In this document: positions 1 through 7,430 of the stretch, piece after piece
Layout of the letters: each line of letters begins with the position of its first letter
How positions within the stretch are numbered: position 1 is the stretch's first letter
Source: Aquificota bacterium
GTDB taxonomy: Bacteria > Thermosulfidibacterota > Thermosulfidibacteria > Thermosulfidibacterales > Thermosulfidibacteraceae
Assembly: GCA_015494645.1 (NCBI GenBank)
Contig: WGAU01000041.1
Coordinates: 1-11,582, forward strand
DNA: 11,582 nucleotides
Direction of reading: 5' to 3'
Made by a program: the position numbers and the translations under genes
Notes under the pieces: model-generated
Database searches by the model: none
Seen by the model: the letters and a program-made list of their open reading frames with translations, nothing else
What the model was told of the DNA's origin: nothing

Positions 1-505
1 GGAGTTTATGGATGCTTTGCCTTTACTCAAGGCACCTCCGGGGAGGCTTGAGCGTTTCTGTACCAATGGGGTTTCTGTGTTCGTGGATTACGCCCACACT
101 CCGGATGCATTGGAGAGGGTGCTTGTTGAGCTGAAAAGGCTTACCAAGGGAAGGCTTATTGTTGTATTTGGATGTGGTGGTGATAGGGACAGGGGAAAGA
201 GACCTTTGATGGGTAAGATAGCCTCGTCTTTGGCGGATTTTTCTGTGATAACCTCTGACAACCCCAGGAGCGAGGACCCCAAAGCCATAATTGAAGATAT
301 ACTGACTGGAATAGACGGGGAAAATTACGAGGTGATTTTGGACAGAAGGAAAGCCATTGAAAAGGCTATACGCATGGCATCCTCCGGAGATGTGGTGCTT
401 ATAGCTGGTAAGGGACATGAGGATTATCAGATAGTGGGCGATAGAAAGCTCTTTTTTGACGATAGGCTCGTTGTCAGGGAGGTTCTTGAGGGTGCTGTTG
501 AGTGA
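1..505 (+). CDS. murE: UDP-MurNAc-tripeptide synthetase (MurE), C-terminal part, cut by left edge
   Basis: Cytoplasmic ATP-dependent Mur ligase that adds the third residue to UDP-MurNAc-L-Ala-D-Glu. Only the end of the central domain and the C-terminal domain are here. The frame is open to the window edge, so the ATG at position 8 is internal. Counting from that ATG, visible motifs are PGRLERF (11-17), the YAHTPDALE block (28-36), FGCGGDRDRGKRP (54-66), DNPR (84-87) and GKGHEDYQ (134-141). DNPR is the known signature of meso-diaminopimelate-adding MurE, where its Arg contacts the DAP carboxylate; lysine-adding enzymes usually differ here. The meso-DAP specificity is therefore well supported but inferred. 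The TGA stop lies 14 nt inside the proposed murF start, so translation is probably coupled. Family identity is certain; the N-terminal half lies outside the window. Confidence 0.96.
   Translation, partial: EFMDALPLLKAPPGRLERFCTNGVSVFVDYAHTPDALERVLVELKRLTKGRLIVVFGCGGDRDRGKRPLMGKIASSLADFSVITSDNPRSEDPKAIIEDILTGIDGENYEVILDRRKAIEKAIRMASSGDVVLIAGKGHEDYQIVGDRKLFFDDRLVVREVLEGAVE
476..482 (+). promoter_or_regulatory. Ribosome-binding site for murF, inside murE
   Basis: AGGGAGG inside the last codons of murE. Its GGAGG core (478-482) is 9 nt before GTG 492. This decides the choice of a GTG start over upstream TTG codons. A second weaker GAGGG at 488-492 could serve TTG 498. Confidence 0.6.
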
Positions 506-1826
506 TATTTTGAATGGGATAGGTTTCGCTAAAGGAACAATTCCCCCTGTGCCTTTCAAGGGAGTTTCCATAGATTCAAGAAAGGACTGTTCCGATAAGA
601 TCTTCTTTGCCATAAAGGGCAACCGCTTTGATGGTCACGATTTTGTGAGAGATGCCTTCGGTAAAGGTGCTGTGTGTGCGGTGGTTGAGAGGGATGTTGG
701 CAAGAGACCTTTGGTGATTGTGGGAGATACGCTGGAAGCCCTTCAGGATGTTGCTGTTAGATGGAGAGAGAGGGTTGCTCCTAAGGTTGTTGCTGTAACA
801 GGTTCATCGGGAAAGACCACTACTAAGGAAATGGTAAGGACCATTCTGGGTGACTTTTTTAGCTGTGAGGGAACAAAGGGCAATGAAAACAACCTCATAG
901 GGGTGCCCTTAAACCTTGCAAATATGTCTGAACGTACACAGGTGTTTGTGGCGGAGCTTGGCACCAACGCTTTTGGTGAGATTGAGAAGCTTGCCGAAAT
1001 GTGCATGCCTGATATTTCTGTAATTACGGCCATTGGTGAAGCTCACCTTGAGGGATTGGGAGATTTGGAGGGAGTGTTCAGGGAAAAGACAAGCTTGGTT
1101 AAGCATACATCGGACTATCTTGTGTTTCCAGATGTAAGTTTTTTTGCAGAAAAGGCTTCTTCTTTGTGCATAGACTGTGGAGTAACCTACTTCGGTGTGG
1201 GAAGTGTAGCCTCTGGTAGATACTTTGTTGAGGAAAAACCAGGGACTTACAGGATTTTCTTTAACGGGAAAGAGTTTCTCTTGAGGGCTAAGTTCTGCGG
1301 TTCTCATATGGGACTTGATGCCCTTATGGCTTTGAGTGTGGCTTACCTTTTAGGGGTACCTTTGGAAAAGGCTTTGGAGCGCCTTTCGGAGTTTGAGCCT
1401 GTGGAGGGACGTTTTAAGGTAGAAAGTGTTGGAGGCTTAACCATTATAGATGATACCTACAATGCTAATCCCATTTCAACAAAGGCCGCTCTTGAGTATC
1501 TTAAAAGTGTGAATGGTAAAAGGATTTTTGTCTTTGGTTCTATGCTTGAGCTGGGAGAAGATTCGGGGAAGTTGCACAGAGAGATTGGGGAATGGGCTTA
1601 TATGTGCGGTGTTGATTTTATGATAACCTATGGTAGAGATGCTGGGGTTGCTTTGGAATCCTTCAGGGCCTTGGGAGGGAAGGGGATACATTGCTCAACC
1701 CACGAGGAGGCGGTTGAGGCTCTCAAAAGTTTGATTGATGCTGGTTCTGTGGTGCTGGTTAAGGGGTCCAGAGGTATGAGAATGGAGAAGGTTGTAGAGG
1801 GTGTTAAGGCTTGCTTTGGAAGTTAG
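492..1826 (+). CDS. murF: UDP-MurNAc-tripeptide:D-alanyl-D-alanine ligase (MurF)
   Basis: Cytoplasmic Mur ligase joining D-Ala-D-Ala, made by the Ddl encoded downstream, to the UDP-MurNAc-tripeptide. The proposed protein has 444 residues, normal for MurF. Motifs: N-terminal UDP-binding part with GVSIDSR (24-30), ATP P-loop GSSGKTTTK (104-112), NENNLIGVP (131-139), ELGTNAFGEI (155-164), AHLEGLG (184-190), DDTYNANP (320-327), GSMLELG (349-355) and the C-terminal VKGSRGMRMEKVV (423-435). There is no good ATG. I chose GTG 492 because GGAGG at 478-482 sits 9 nt upstream. TTG 498, with GAGGG at 488-492, is the main alternative and gives 442 residues. A longer reading from TTG 456 would add residues deep inside murE with no support. 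The start overlaps murE by 14 nt and the end overlaps mraY by 16 nt. Confidence 0.96.
   Translation: MLLSDILNGIGFAKGTIPPVPFKGVSIDSRKDCSDKIFFAIKGNRFDGHDFVRDAFGKGAVCAVVERDVGKRPLVIVGDTLEALQDVAVRWRERVAPKVVAVTGSSGKTTTKEMVRTILGDFFSCEGTKGNENNLIGVPLNLANMSERTQVFVAELGTNAFGEIEKLAEMCMPDISVITAIGEAHLEGLGDLEGVFREKTSLVKHTSDYLVFPDVSFFAEKASSLCIDCGVTYFGVGSVASGRYFVEEKPGTYRIFFNGKEFLLRAKFCGSHMGLDALMALSVAYLLGVPLEKALERLSEFEPVEGRFKVESVGGLTIIDDTYNANPISTKAALEYLKSVNGKRIFVFGSMLELGEDSGKLHREIGEWAYMCGVDFMITYGRDAGVALESFRALGGKGIHCSTHEEAVEALKSLIDAGSVVLVKGSRGMRMEKVVEGVKACFGS
1796..1801 (+). promoter_or_regulatory. Ribosome-binding site for mraY, inside murF
   Basis: AGAGGG within the murF C-terminal coding sequence, 9 nt before the TTG at 1811. 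Together with the match of the N-terminal residues to known MraY proteins, it supports a TTG start. Confidence 0.55.
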
Positions 1827-2893
1827 TTTACTCTCTTAAAAGCTACTTTTCTCCTTTAAATGTTTTTCATTATGTAACCTTCAGGACGGCCTATTCTATG
1901 CTTACCGCTCTCTTTGTATCCCTTCTAATAGGGCCGTGGTTCATAGAGAAGCTTAAAAAGCTAAAGGTAGGGCAGGTGATCAGGAAGGAGGGACCTGAAA
2001 CCCACTACAGTAAGGCAGGAACTCCTACTATGGGAGGACTTTTTATTATAGCTTCAATCCTTGTGGCACTTTTCATATGGGGGGATCTGTCCAATACTTA
2101 TGTTTTGATCTGCATATTTTCTTTGCTTTCGTTTGGTTTTGTAGGTTTTTTGGACGACTATTTGAAGATAAAGAGGAAGGATTCCAAAGGCATAGGAGCC
2201 AAGAGGAAGTTTCTTCTTCAGGTCCTTTTTGCCTTTGTTATAGCTGTGGCACTGGTTAAAGCCATGGGGTTCAAGGCTACTGTGTTGCAGTTTCCTTTCT
2301 TTAAGAGTCTCACTCCGGATTTGGGCTGGTTTTATATTCCCTTTGCCGTTTTTGTTATTGTGGGATGTTCCAATGCTGTAAATCTAACCGATGGACTTGA
2401 TGGGCTCGCTATTGTTCCCGTTTCTATGTGTGCAGGGGCGTATGCTTTGATAGCCTATCTTGCCGGACATTCTAAATTTGCCAAGTACTTGCATATATTC
2501 TATGTGCCTGGAGCTGGAGAAGTAGCGGTGGTTGCAGCCGCCGTTGTAGGGGCTGGACTTGGTTTTTTGTGGTTCAATGCTCATCCTGCCGAGGTGTTTA
2601 TGGGAGATACAGGTTCCCTTTCTTTGGGTGCCTTACTGGGGACCATGGCCCTTGCCACAAAGCATGAGCTTCTGCTTCCCATATTTGGTGGCATCTTTGT
2701 AATAGAGACTCTTTCGGTAATTCTTCAAGTTGCCTATTTCAAAGCCACTGGCGGAAAACGTATATTCAAAATGGCTCCATTTCATCATCACGTTGAGAAG
2801 CAAGGGGTTCCAGAGCCAAAGATCATTGTGAGGTTTTGGATAGTTTCTCTTATTTTTGTTCTTATAGGACTTTCCACTCTCAAGGTGAGGTAA
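1811..2893 (+). CDS. mraY: Phospho-N-acetylmuramoyl-pentapeptide transferase (MraY)
   Basis: Integral inner-membrane enzyme that transfers phospho-MurNAc-pentapeptide from UDP to undecaprenyl phosphate, making lipid I. The reading from TTG 1811 gives 360 residues, the same length as the E. coli enzyme as I recall it. Its N-terminus, running into NVFHYVTFR and then LLIGP, matches the E. coli start closely. AGAGGG at 1796-1801 lies 9 nt upstream of that TTG. Many hydrophobic segments fit the ten-helix family topology. Catalytic and Mg2+ motifs: GTPTMGG (70-76), DDYLK (115-119), NLTDGLDGLA (191-200), FNAHPAEVFMGDTGSL (255-270) and the cytoplasmic HHH (325-327). The gene begins 16 nt inside murF and ends in a TAATG junction with murD. 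Nothing in it looks damaged. Confidence 0.97.
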   Translation: MLWKLVYSLKSYFSPLNVFHYVTFRTAYSMLTALFVSLLIGPWFIEKLKKLKVGQVIRKEGPETHYSKAGTPTMGGLFIIASILVALFIWGDLSNTYVLICIFSLLSFGFVGFLDDYLKIKRKDSKGIGAKRKFLLQVLFAFVIAVALVKAMGFKATVLQFPFFKSLTPDLGWFYIPFAVFVIVGCSNAVNLTDGLDGLAIVPVSMCAGAYALIAYLAGHSKFAKYLHIFYVPGAGEVAVVAAAVVGAGLGFLWFNAHPAEVFMGDTGSLSLGALLGTMALATKHELLLPIFGGIFVIETLSVILQVAYFKATGGKRIFKMAPFHHHVEKQGVPEPKIIVRFWIVSLIFVLIGLSTLKVR

Positions 2894-4191
2894 TGCAGGT
2901 CTGTGTGTTTGGTCTTGGGATTTCAGGTTTTTGGGCTGCAAGACTTGCTTTGGCTTCTGGCTTTAATGTCACCGTTGTTGATGAGAAGCCCCGCAAAGAG
3001 CTTCAGGAGAAGATTGGAGGTCTTGATGGGGCTAATGTGGAATTTTATTTTGGAGGAGACTTTCCCGAGAAACATTTTGATCTTATGGTGACGAGTCCTG
3101 GTGTTTCCTGGGATCACCCCTTTGTAAAAAGAGCCGCTGGCAATGGTACCGAGGTTGTGGGAGAGGTAGAGTTTTCTTACAGGTTTGCTCCCTTTGAGGT
3201 TGCCAAGAAAGGCATTGCTGTGACAGGAACCAACGGAAAGACTACCGTTACAGAAATGATCTCCCACATTTTGAGAAAGCATGGTTACACTGTGTTTACA
3301 GGGGGAAACTACGGGATACCCCTTTCAAAGTACATGCTTGATGAAGATCCCAAGGACTTTTTGGTTTTGGAACTCTCCAGCTTTCAGATATCTCAGCTTG
3401 TAAAGTGCAAATTCAGAGGAGGGGTTCTTCTGAACATTTCTCAGGATCATATAGATGTTCATGGTTCCTTTGAGGCTTATATGAAGGCCAAGTTGGGTCT
3501 TAGGGAACATGTTCTTGAGTTCTTTGTGGCGAATATGGACTGTAAATGGAGCAGAAATATTGAAGGTGCTCTCTTCTTTTCTGAGAGGGAGAAGGCATTT
3601 TGTTTTGTTGATGGGGACAAGGTGGTGGTTAATGGCCGTAAAGTCTGTTCTTTAAAGGAACTGCTTCCGAGGCACCGATTGAACCTTTCCAACATTTTAG
3701 CTTCCCTTTCAGTGTGTACCGTTTTGGGAATGGATGCCAAGGAGGTTTTGGAGTGCTTGACGGACTTTTCCTATCCAAAACACAGGCTTGAGCTTGTTGT
3801 TGAGAGGGATGGAGTGAGCTTTTACGATGATTCTAAGGCTACCAATCCCCATGCGGTTGTGAGGGCGTTGAGGGCGTTTGCTGGAAATGTGGTGCTGATC
3901 ATGGGGGGACAGGACAAGGGTATGGATTTTTCCATGTTGAAGGACGAGGTGAGGTCCAAGGTCAGACTGCTTGTTCTTTACGGAGAAGCTGCTGACAAGA
4001 TAGAAAGGCAGCTCGGGGAATGTTCCGAGGTTGTATCTTTTAAGTCTTTTGATGATGCGGTAGAATTCGCTACGGAAAGTGCTCGTGTCGGTGATGTGGT
4101 GCTTTTGTCTCCTGGATGCTCAAGTTTTGATCAGTTCTCTTCCTATGCGGAGAGAGGTAATAGATTTAGGGAGCTTGTTCTAAAGATATGA
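2893..4191 (+). CDS. murD: UDP-MurNAc-L-alanine:D-glutamate ligase (MurD)
   Basis: Cytoplasmic Mur ligase adding D-Glu to UDP-MurNAc-L-Ala. The protein has 432 residues, typical for MurD. I chose ATG 2893, which overlaps the mraY stop as TAATG and starts the N-terminal Rossmann strand with the FGLGISG loop (6-12). An upstream reading from 2836 would only add residues translated from mraY. Motifs: P-loop GTNGKTT (112-118), LELSSFQ (159-165), NISQDHIDVHG (181-191), a Lys-rich stretch including Lys200 that fits the carbamylated lysine position, DDSKATNPHA (312-321), GGQDKGMDF (338-346) and the C-terminal LSPGCSSFDQF followed by RGNRF. The SQDHIDV form of the central loop differs slightly from the more usual TEDH.D. 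murG follows with an ATGA overlap. In many bacteria ftsW lies between these two genes; here it does not. Confidence 0.96.
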   Translation: MQVCVFGLGISGFWAARLALASGFNVTVVDEKPRKELQEKIGGLDGANVEFYFGGDFPEKHFDLMVTSPGVSWDHPFVKRAAGNGTEVVGEVEFSYRFAPFEVAKKGIAVTGTNGKTTVTEMISHILRKHGYTVFTGGNYGIPLSKYMLDEDPKDFLVLELSSFQISQLVKCKFRGGVLLNISQDHIDVHGSFEAYMKAKLGLREHVLEFFVANMDCKWSRNIEGALFFSEREKAFCFVDGDKVVVNGRKVCSLKELLPRHRLNLSNILASLSVCTVLGMDAKEVLECLTDFSYPKHRLELVVERDGVSFYDDSKATNPHAVVRALRAFAGNVVLIMGGQDKGMDFSMLKDEVRSKVRLLVLYGEAADKIERQLGECSEVVSFKSFDDAVEFATESARVGDVVLLSPGCSSFDQFSSYAERGNRFRELVLKI

Positions 4192-5249
4192 AATGGGTAG
4201 TTGCAGGGGGAGGCACAGGAGGACACTTTTTTCCGGCACTTCAGGTAGCCAAAAGTTTAAGATCATTAGGGGATGAAGTTCTTTTCTTGGGAGTTAGGAG
4301 GGGTATTGAGGCTCAGAGGGTCCCTAAGGAAGGTTTTCCTATAGGTTTCGTGCCTTTTGAGGGGTTTAGAGGGAGGGGGTTGAGGTCTTTTAGGGCATTG
4401 GTGTTGCTTCCTTTGGCTGTTGTGAAGGCTGTGACTTCTATGAGGGCATTTGGTGCTCAAGCTGTGTTTATAACGGGGGGATACGCTTCTATCCCAGCAG
4501 CCTTTGGCTCTCTAATTTTAGGAATACCTTGCTTTTTGCACGAGCAAAACAGCGTTCCTGGATGGGCAAATGTTCTGTCTTCGGTGTTCGCTAAGGGGAT
4601 TTTTGTTACCTTCCGTGAAAGCGCTACATTTTTTAGAAGCGGTAGAATGTTCCATTCTGGAAATGTTCTGAGAGAGGAGTTTCTTAGGATGGACTTTTCC
4701 TTTCCAAGGATGGGGAGTTTTCACCTTTTGGTGCTTGGTGGGTCTTCCGGTGCGAGAACCATAAACAGGGCGGTTTGTGAAGTTGTGGACCTTTTTCGCA
4801 GACTGGGGATAAAGGTAACTCATCAGACAGGTAAGCTTGACTTTGAATGGGTGGATGAGAGTTACAAAAGGGTTGGTCAAGGACAAAAGGTTTTGCCTTT
4901 CATTGAGGAGATGGCTTGTGCTTTGAGGGAAGCTTCCTTTGTAGTTTCAAGAGCCGGTGCCACCACATTGTCGGAGCTTTCTTATGCAGGTCGTGGTGCG
5001 GTTTTGGTACCCTATCCTTTCGCTGTGGGGGATCATCAGAAGCTTAATGCTGAGATTTTTGCCAGAGGAAAAGGGGCTTGGGTTATTGACAACGGCTCTT
5101 TTACAGGAGAAGAACTTCTTAAGAGGCTTCTTCTGGTCTTTTTCAACAGAAGAAGGCTTTTGGCTATGGCCAAGAGAGCCAGAGGGGCTGTGAAGGTCTG
5201 TAGTGCTAAAGCACTGGTGGAGAGGATGAAGAATGAGGTTTCCCTATAG
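4188..5249 (+). CDS. murG: UDP-GlcNAc:lipid I N-acetylglucosaminyltransferase (MurG)
   Basis: GT28-family glycosyltransferase at the cytoplasmic face of the membrane; it adds GlcNAc to lipid I to form lipid II. Length 353 residues, normal. The N-terminal domain has the glycine loop GGGTGGHFFPA (7-17), GGYASIPAAFG (97-107) and HEQNSVPGWAN (118-128). The C-terminal UDP-GlcNAc domain has LVLGGSSGARTIN (181-193) and SRAGATTLSEL (254-264), where Glu263 fits the ribose-contacting Glu. It is followed by VPYPFAVGDHQKLNAE (274-289). The hydrophobic patch LVLLPLAVVKAV (71-82) fits the membrane-association patch of the family. The start ATG 4188 shares four bases with the murD stop. Arginine is AGR in 28 of 31 codons. 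The gene overlaps murC by 17 nt. Confidence 0.97.
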   Translation: MKWVVAGGGTGGHFFPALQVAKSLRSLGDEVLFLGVRRGIEAQRVPKEGFPIGFVPFEGFRGRGLRSFRALVLLPLAVVKAVTSMRAFGAQAVFITGGYASIPAAFGSLILGIPCFLHEQNSVPGWANVLSSVFAKGIFVTFRESATFFRSGRMFHSGNVLREEFLRMDFSFPRMGSFHLLVLGGSSGARTINRAVCEVVDLFRRLGIKVTHQTGKLDFEWVDESYKRVGQGQKVLPFIEEMACALREASFVVSRAGATTLSELSYAGRGAVLVPYPFAVGDHQKLNAEIFARGKGAWVIDNGSFTGEELLKRLLLVFFNRRRLLAMAKRARGAVKVCSAKALVERMKNEVSL

Positions 5250-6606
5250 AAGGGTACACTTTGTAGGTATAGGTGGGATAGGTATGAGTGCCCTTGCTAA
5301 GGTTCTGACCACTTTAGGGGTTGAGGTCACCGGTACCGATATATCGGAAAGCGTCAATGTCGGTATGTTGAGGAGTTTGGGCATTGATGTGAGGGTACCT
5401 CATGACCCTTCCATGGTGGGAAAAGGTGTGGAGTTGGTGGTTTATTCCTCTGCTGTTCCGAAGGACAATCAGGAGTTGCTAAAGGCTAAGGAGCTTGGGA
5501 TCCCACTGGTGAAGAGAGGAGAGCTTTTGGCAATGGTGGTTTCCCAGAAAGAGAGCGTGGTAGTTGCAGGAAGTCATGGAAAGACCACCACTACGGCCAT
5601 GGTGGGCAAGATTCTGTGGGACGCTGGTAAGGATCCTACTATTATTGTGGGTGGTAGGCTTATGGACTTTGAGAGTTCCAACGCCCTCATAGGTTCAGGG
5701 AACCTCATTGTGGCAGAGAGTGATGAAAGCGATGGTTCCTTTCTTATGCTGTCTCCAACCACAGGGATTCTCACAAATGTTGATAAAGAGCACCTCAGCC
5801 ACTACGGAAGCTTTAAAGAGCTGAAAAAAGCCTTTCGTAAGTTTTTGTCTCAGGTTAGAAGGCACAGGGTAGTATGTGCCGATGATGAGAACGCAGAAGA
5901 GGTGTGCAGGAACTTTGAAGCTATTTTTTACTCAGTGAGATCTAAAGATTCCCATGTCTATGGTGAGATTCTTGAGGAATATTCGGAGGGCACCCGTTTT
6001 GTATATTGCAGTCCGTGGGGCATACAGGAGATGTTCCTTCCCATGACAGGAGTGTTTAACGTCCAGAACGCACTGGCTGCTGTTACAGTCTGTGTCCTTG
6101 AGGGAGTGGACTTGGATAAGGCTGCGGAATCCCTTGCTAAATTCAAGGGAGTGGAGAGAAGGCTGACGGTAAGGGGAAGCTACAAAGGGTGCCTTTTGGT
6201 GGATGACTATGCCCATCATCCCACGGAGATAGTCAACACCTTGAGTGCTGCTAAAAAGAGGTGGCCTTCCAGAAGGATGGTGGTTGTGTTTCAACCCCAT
6301 AGGTACACCCGCATGAGGGATCTGTGGAGGGAATTTTTGTCCGTGTTTCATAGTGCCGATTCCCTTTGGGTTACCGATGTGTACTCTGCCGGTGAGCGAT
6401 GCAACGGATTTAACATATCTTCTTTCCTTAGTGAGTTGAGGGAACGGTATTCTCGGGTGCATTTCTATCCAACGTGGCAGGAGATGGTGGAGCCTTTGAA
6501 AAGGGAACTGGATGAGAGCAGTGTACTTATAACCCTGGGAGCCGGTGATGTATGGAAACTCTGCCTGACATTGGCGGAGTCAGATTCTTACGAAACTTTC
6601 CCTTAG
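5233..6606 (+). CDS. murC: UDP-N-acetylmuramate:L-alanine ligase (MurC)
   Basis: Cytoplasmic Mur ligase adding the first residue, L-Ala, to UDP-MurNAc. The protein has 457 residues, normal. Motifs: N-terminal UDP-binding Rossmann loop GIGGIGMSALAKVL (12-25), YSSAVPKDN (71-79), P-loop GSHGKTTTTAM (113-123), AESDESDGSF (161-170), NVDKEHLSHYGS (182-193), FNVQNALAA (275-283), GVERRL (306-311), DDYAHHPTEI (324-333), QPHRYTR (354-360) and the C-terminal TLGAGDVW. ATG 5233 is preceded by GAGAGG at 5220-5225 with 7 nt spacing and lies 17 nt inside murG. The central HxS pattern (EHLSHYG) replaces an Asp common in the family. The 3' end overlaps murB by 55 nt in a different frame, so the two are separate proteins and not the MurC-type fusion seen in some lineages. 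Confidence 0.97.
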   Translation: MRFPYRRVHFVGIGGIGMSALAKVLTTLGVEVTGTDISESVNVGMLRSLGIDVRVPHDPSMVGKGVELVVYSSAVPKDNQELLKAKELGIPLVKRGELLAMVVSQKESVVVAGSHGKTTTTAMVGKILWDAGKDPTIIVGGRLMDFESSNALIGSGNLIVAESDESDGSFLMLSPTTGILTNVDKEHLSHYGSFKELKKAFRKFLSQVRRHRVVCADDENAEEVCRNFEAIFYSVRSKDSHVYGEILEEYSEGTRFVYCSPWGIQEMFLPMTGVFNVQNALAAVTVCVLEGVDLDKAAESLAKFKGVERRLTVRGSYKGCLLVDDYAHHPTEIVNTLSAAKKRWPSRRMVVVFQPHRYTRMRDLWREFLSVFHSADSLWVTDVYSAGERCNGFNISSFLSELRERYSRVHFYPTWQEMVEPLKRELDESSVLITLGAGDVWKLCLTLAESDSYETFP

Positions 6607-7430
6607 ATAGAATCTCTTTTGTTGGAACAAAGGGGAGAACCCTTCTACTGGCCCGTCCAGAGGGTGTGGAGGCGCTGATTAACCTTATGAACTGGATCGC
6701 CTGTGAGGGGTATGTTTATTTCGTTTCAGGGCTTTGCAGTAATACCCTTTTTGGAGACGGTTTTTTCAACGGTATTGTGGTGGATACTCGGTGTATCAGC
6801 GGCATTGAGGTGAGAGGGGAAAGAGTGAAGTGCCTTTGTGGGACTAAACTTTCTCAGCTTGTTGATGCATGTGTGCATGCTGGTTTATCTGGATTGGAGG
6901 AGCTTGCTGGGATACCGGGCACGGTGGGTGGAGCCGTTGTTATGAATGCGGGGGCTTTTGGACGAAGTATAGGTGATCTTGTGGAACAGGTGGAGTGCTG
7001 GGTGGATGGAGAAAGGGTATGTTTAAAAGGCAACGAGGTAGAGTTTGATTACCGTACCAGTTCACTAAAACATTGTATTGTAATGTCGGCAACTTTCAAG
7101 TTATCGTTAAGCAAATGGAATCTGAAAAAGCGAGTAAATGATGTTATAATTGCAAGAAAATCCAAGTTTCCGCAGGGCAGGACTCTTGGTTCAGTTTTTA
7201 AAAACCCGTTTCCTTTTTATGCGGGAAAGGTTATTGAAGAGGTGGGGTTGAAAGGGTATAGTATGGGACAGGTAAAGGTATCCGAACGGCACGCAAATTT
7301 CATCGTATCGGAGAGGGGAGCAAAGGCTGGGGATTACGTAAGACTGGTATCTCTGATAAAAGAATGTGTGCTCAATAACAAAGGGATCTTGCTTGCTGAG
7401 GAGATAGTTTATGCAGGATCTTTCCAGTAA
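6552..7430 (+). CDS. murB: UDP-N-acetylenolpyruvoylglucosamine reductase (MurB), short type
   Basis: FAD-dependent NADPH oxidoreductase that reduces UDP-GlcNAc-enolpyruvate to UDP-MurNAc. The protein has 292 residues, fitting the shorter type II MurB. The FAD core GIPGTVGGAVVMNAGAFG (120-137) is intact. Y167-R168 with TS matches the family YRxS. Ser214 in LGSVFKNP (212-219) fits the proton donor, and EE (283-284) near the end holds the expected catalytic Glu. The N-terminal motifs are worn: the usual TxRIGG reads SFVGTKG (22-28) and the usual GxGSNLL reads SGLCSNTL (59-66). ATG 6552 is the only usable start, because an in-frame stop lies just upstream and the next ATG/GTG/TTG codon is at residue 39, past conserved residues. 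This forces a 55-nt overlap with murC. Arginine uses CGN in 7 of 17 codons, unlike murG (3 of 31). Confidence 0.9.
   Translation: METLPDIGGVRFLRNFPLDRISFVGTKGRTLLLARPEGVEALINLMNWIACEGYVYFVSGLCSNTLFGDGFFNGIVVDTRCISGIEVRGERVKCLCGTKLSQLVDACVHAGLSGLEELAGIPGTVGGAVVMNAGAFGRSIGDLVEQVECWVDGERVCLKGNEVEFDYRTSSLKHCIVMSATFKLSLSKWNLKKRVNDVIIARKSKFPQGRTLGSVFKNPFPFYAGKVIEEVGLKGYSMGQVKVSERHANFIVSERGAKAGDYVRLVSLIKECVLNNKGILLAEEIVYAGSFQ
7122..7150 (+). promoter_or_regulatory. Candidate internal sigma-70 promoter inside murB
   Basis: A perfect extended -10 element, TG at 7142-7143 followed after one base by TATAAT at 7145-7150, lies 17 nt downstream of CTGAAA (7122-7127), which matches TTGACA at 4 of 6 positions. 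Transcription would start near 7157, about 250 nt before the ddl ATG, and would read ddl, ftsZ and the radical SAM gene. E. coli is known to have promoters inside the upstream dcw genes that feed ftsZ. This is sequence pattern only; codons for Val-Ile-Ile can produce TATAAT by chance. Confidence 0.4.

Noticed and set aside
8..505. A complete small protein starting at ATG 8
   Set aside because: The frame is open to the window edge and the sequence begins inside conserved MurE; it is the 3' part of murE.
23..622. Antisense open frame of 199 codons opposite murE and murF
   Set aside because: It lies opposite two clearly conserved genes and shows no recognisable motif of its own.
5932..6462. Antisense open frame of 176 codons opposite murC
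   Set aside because: A shadow of conserved murC codons without motifs.
5233..7430. A MurC-MurB fusion protein
   Set aside because: The two frames differ and MurC has its own stop at 6604-6606; the genes overlap but are not fused.
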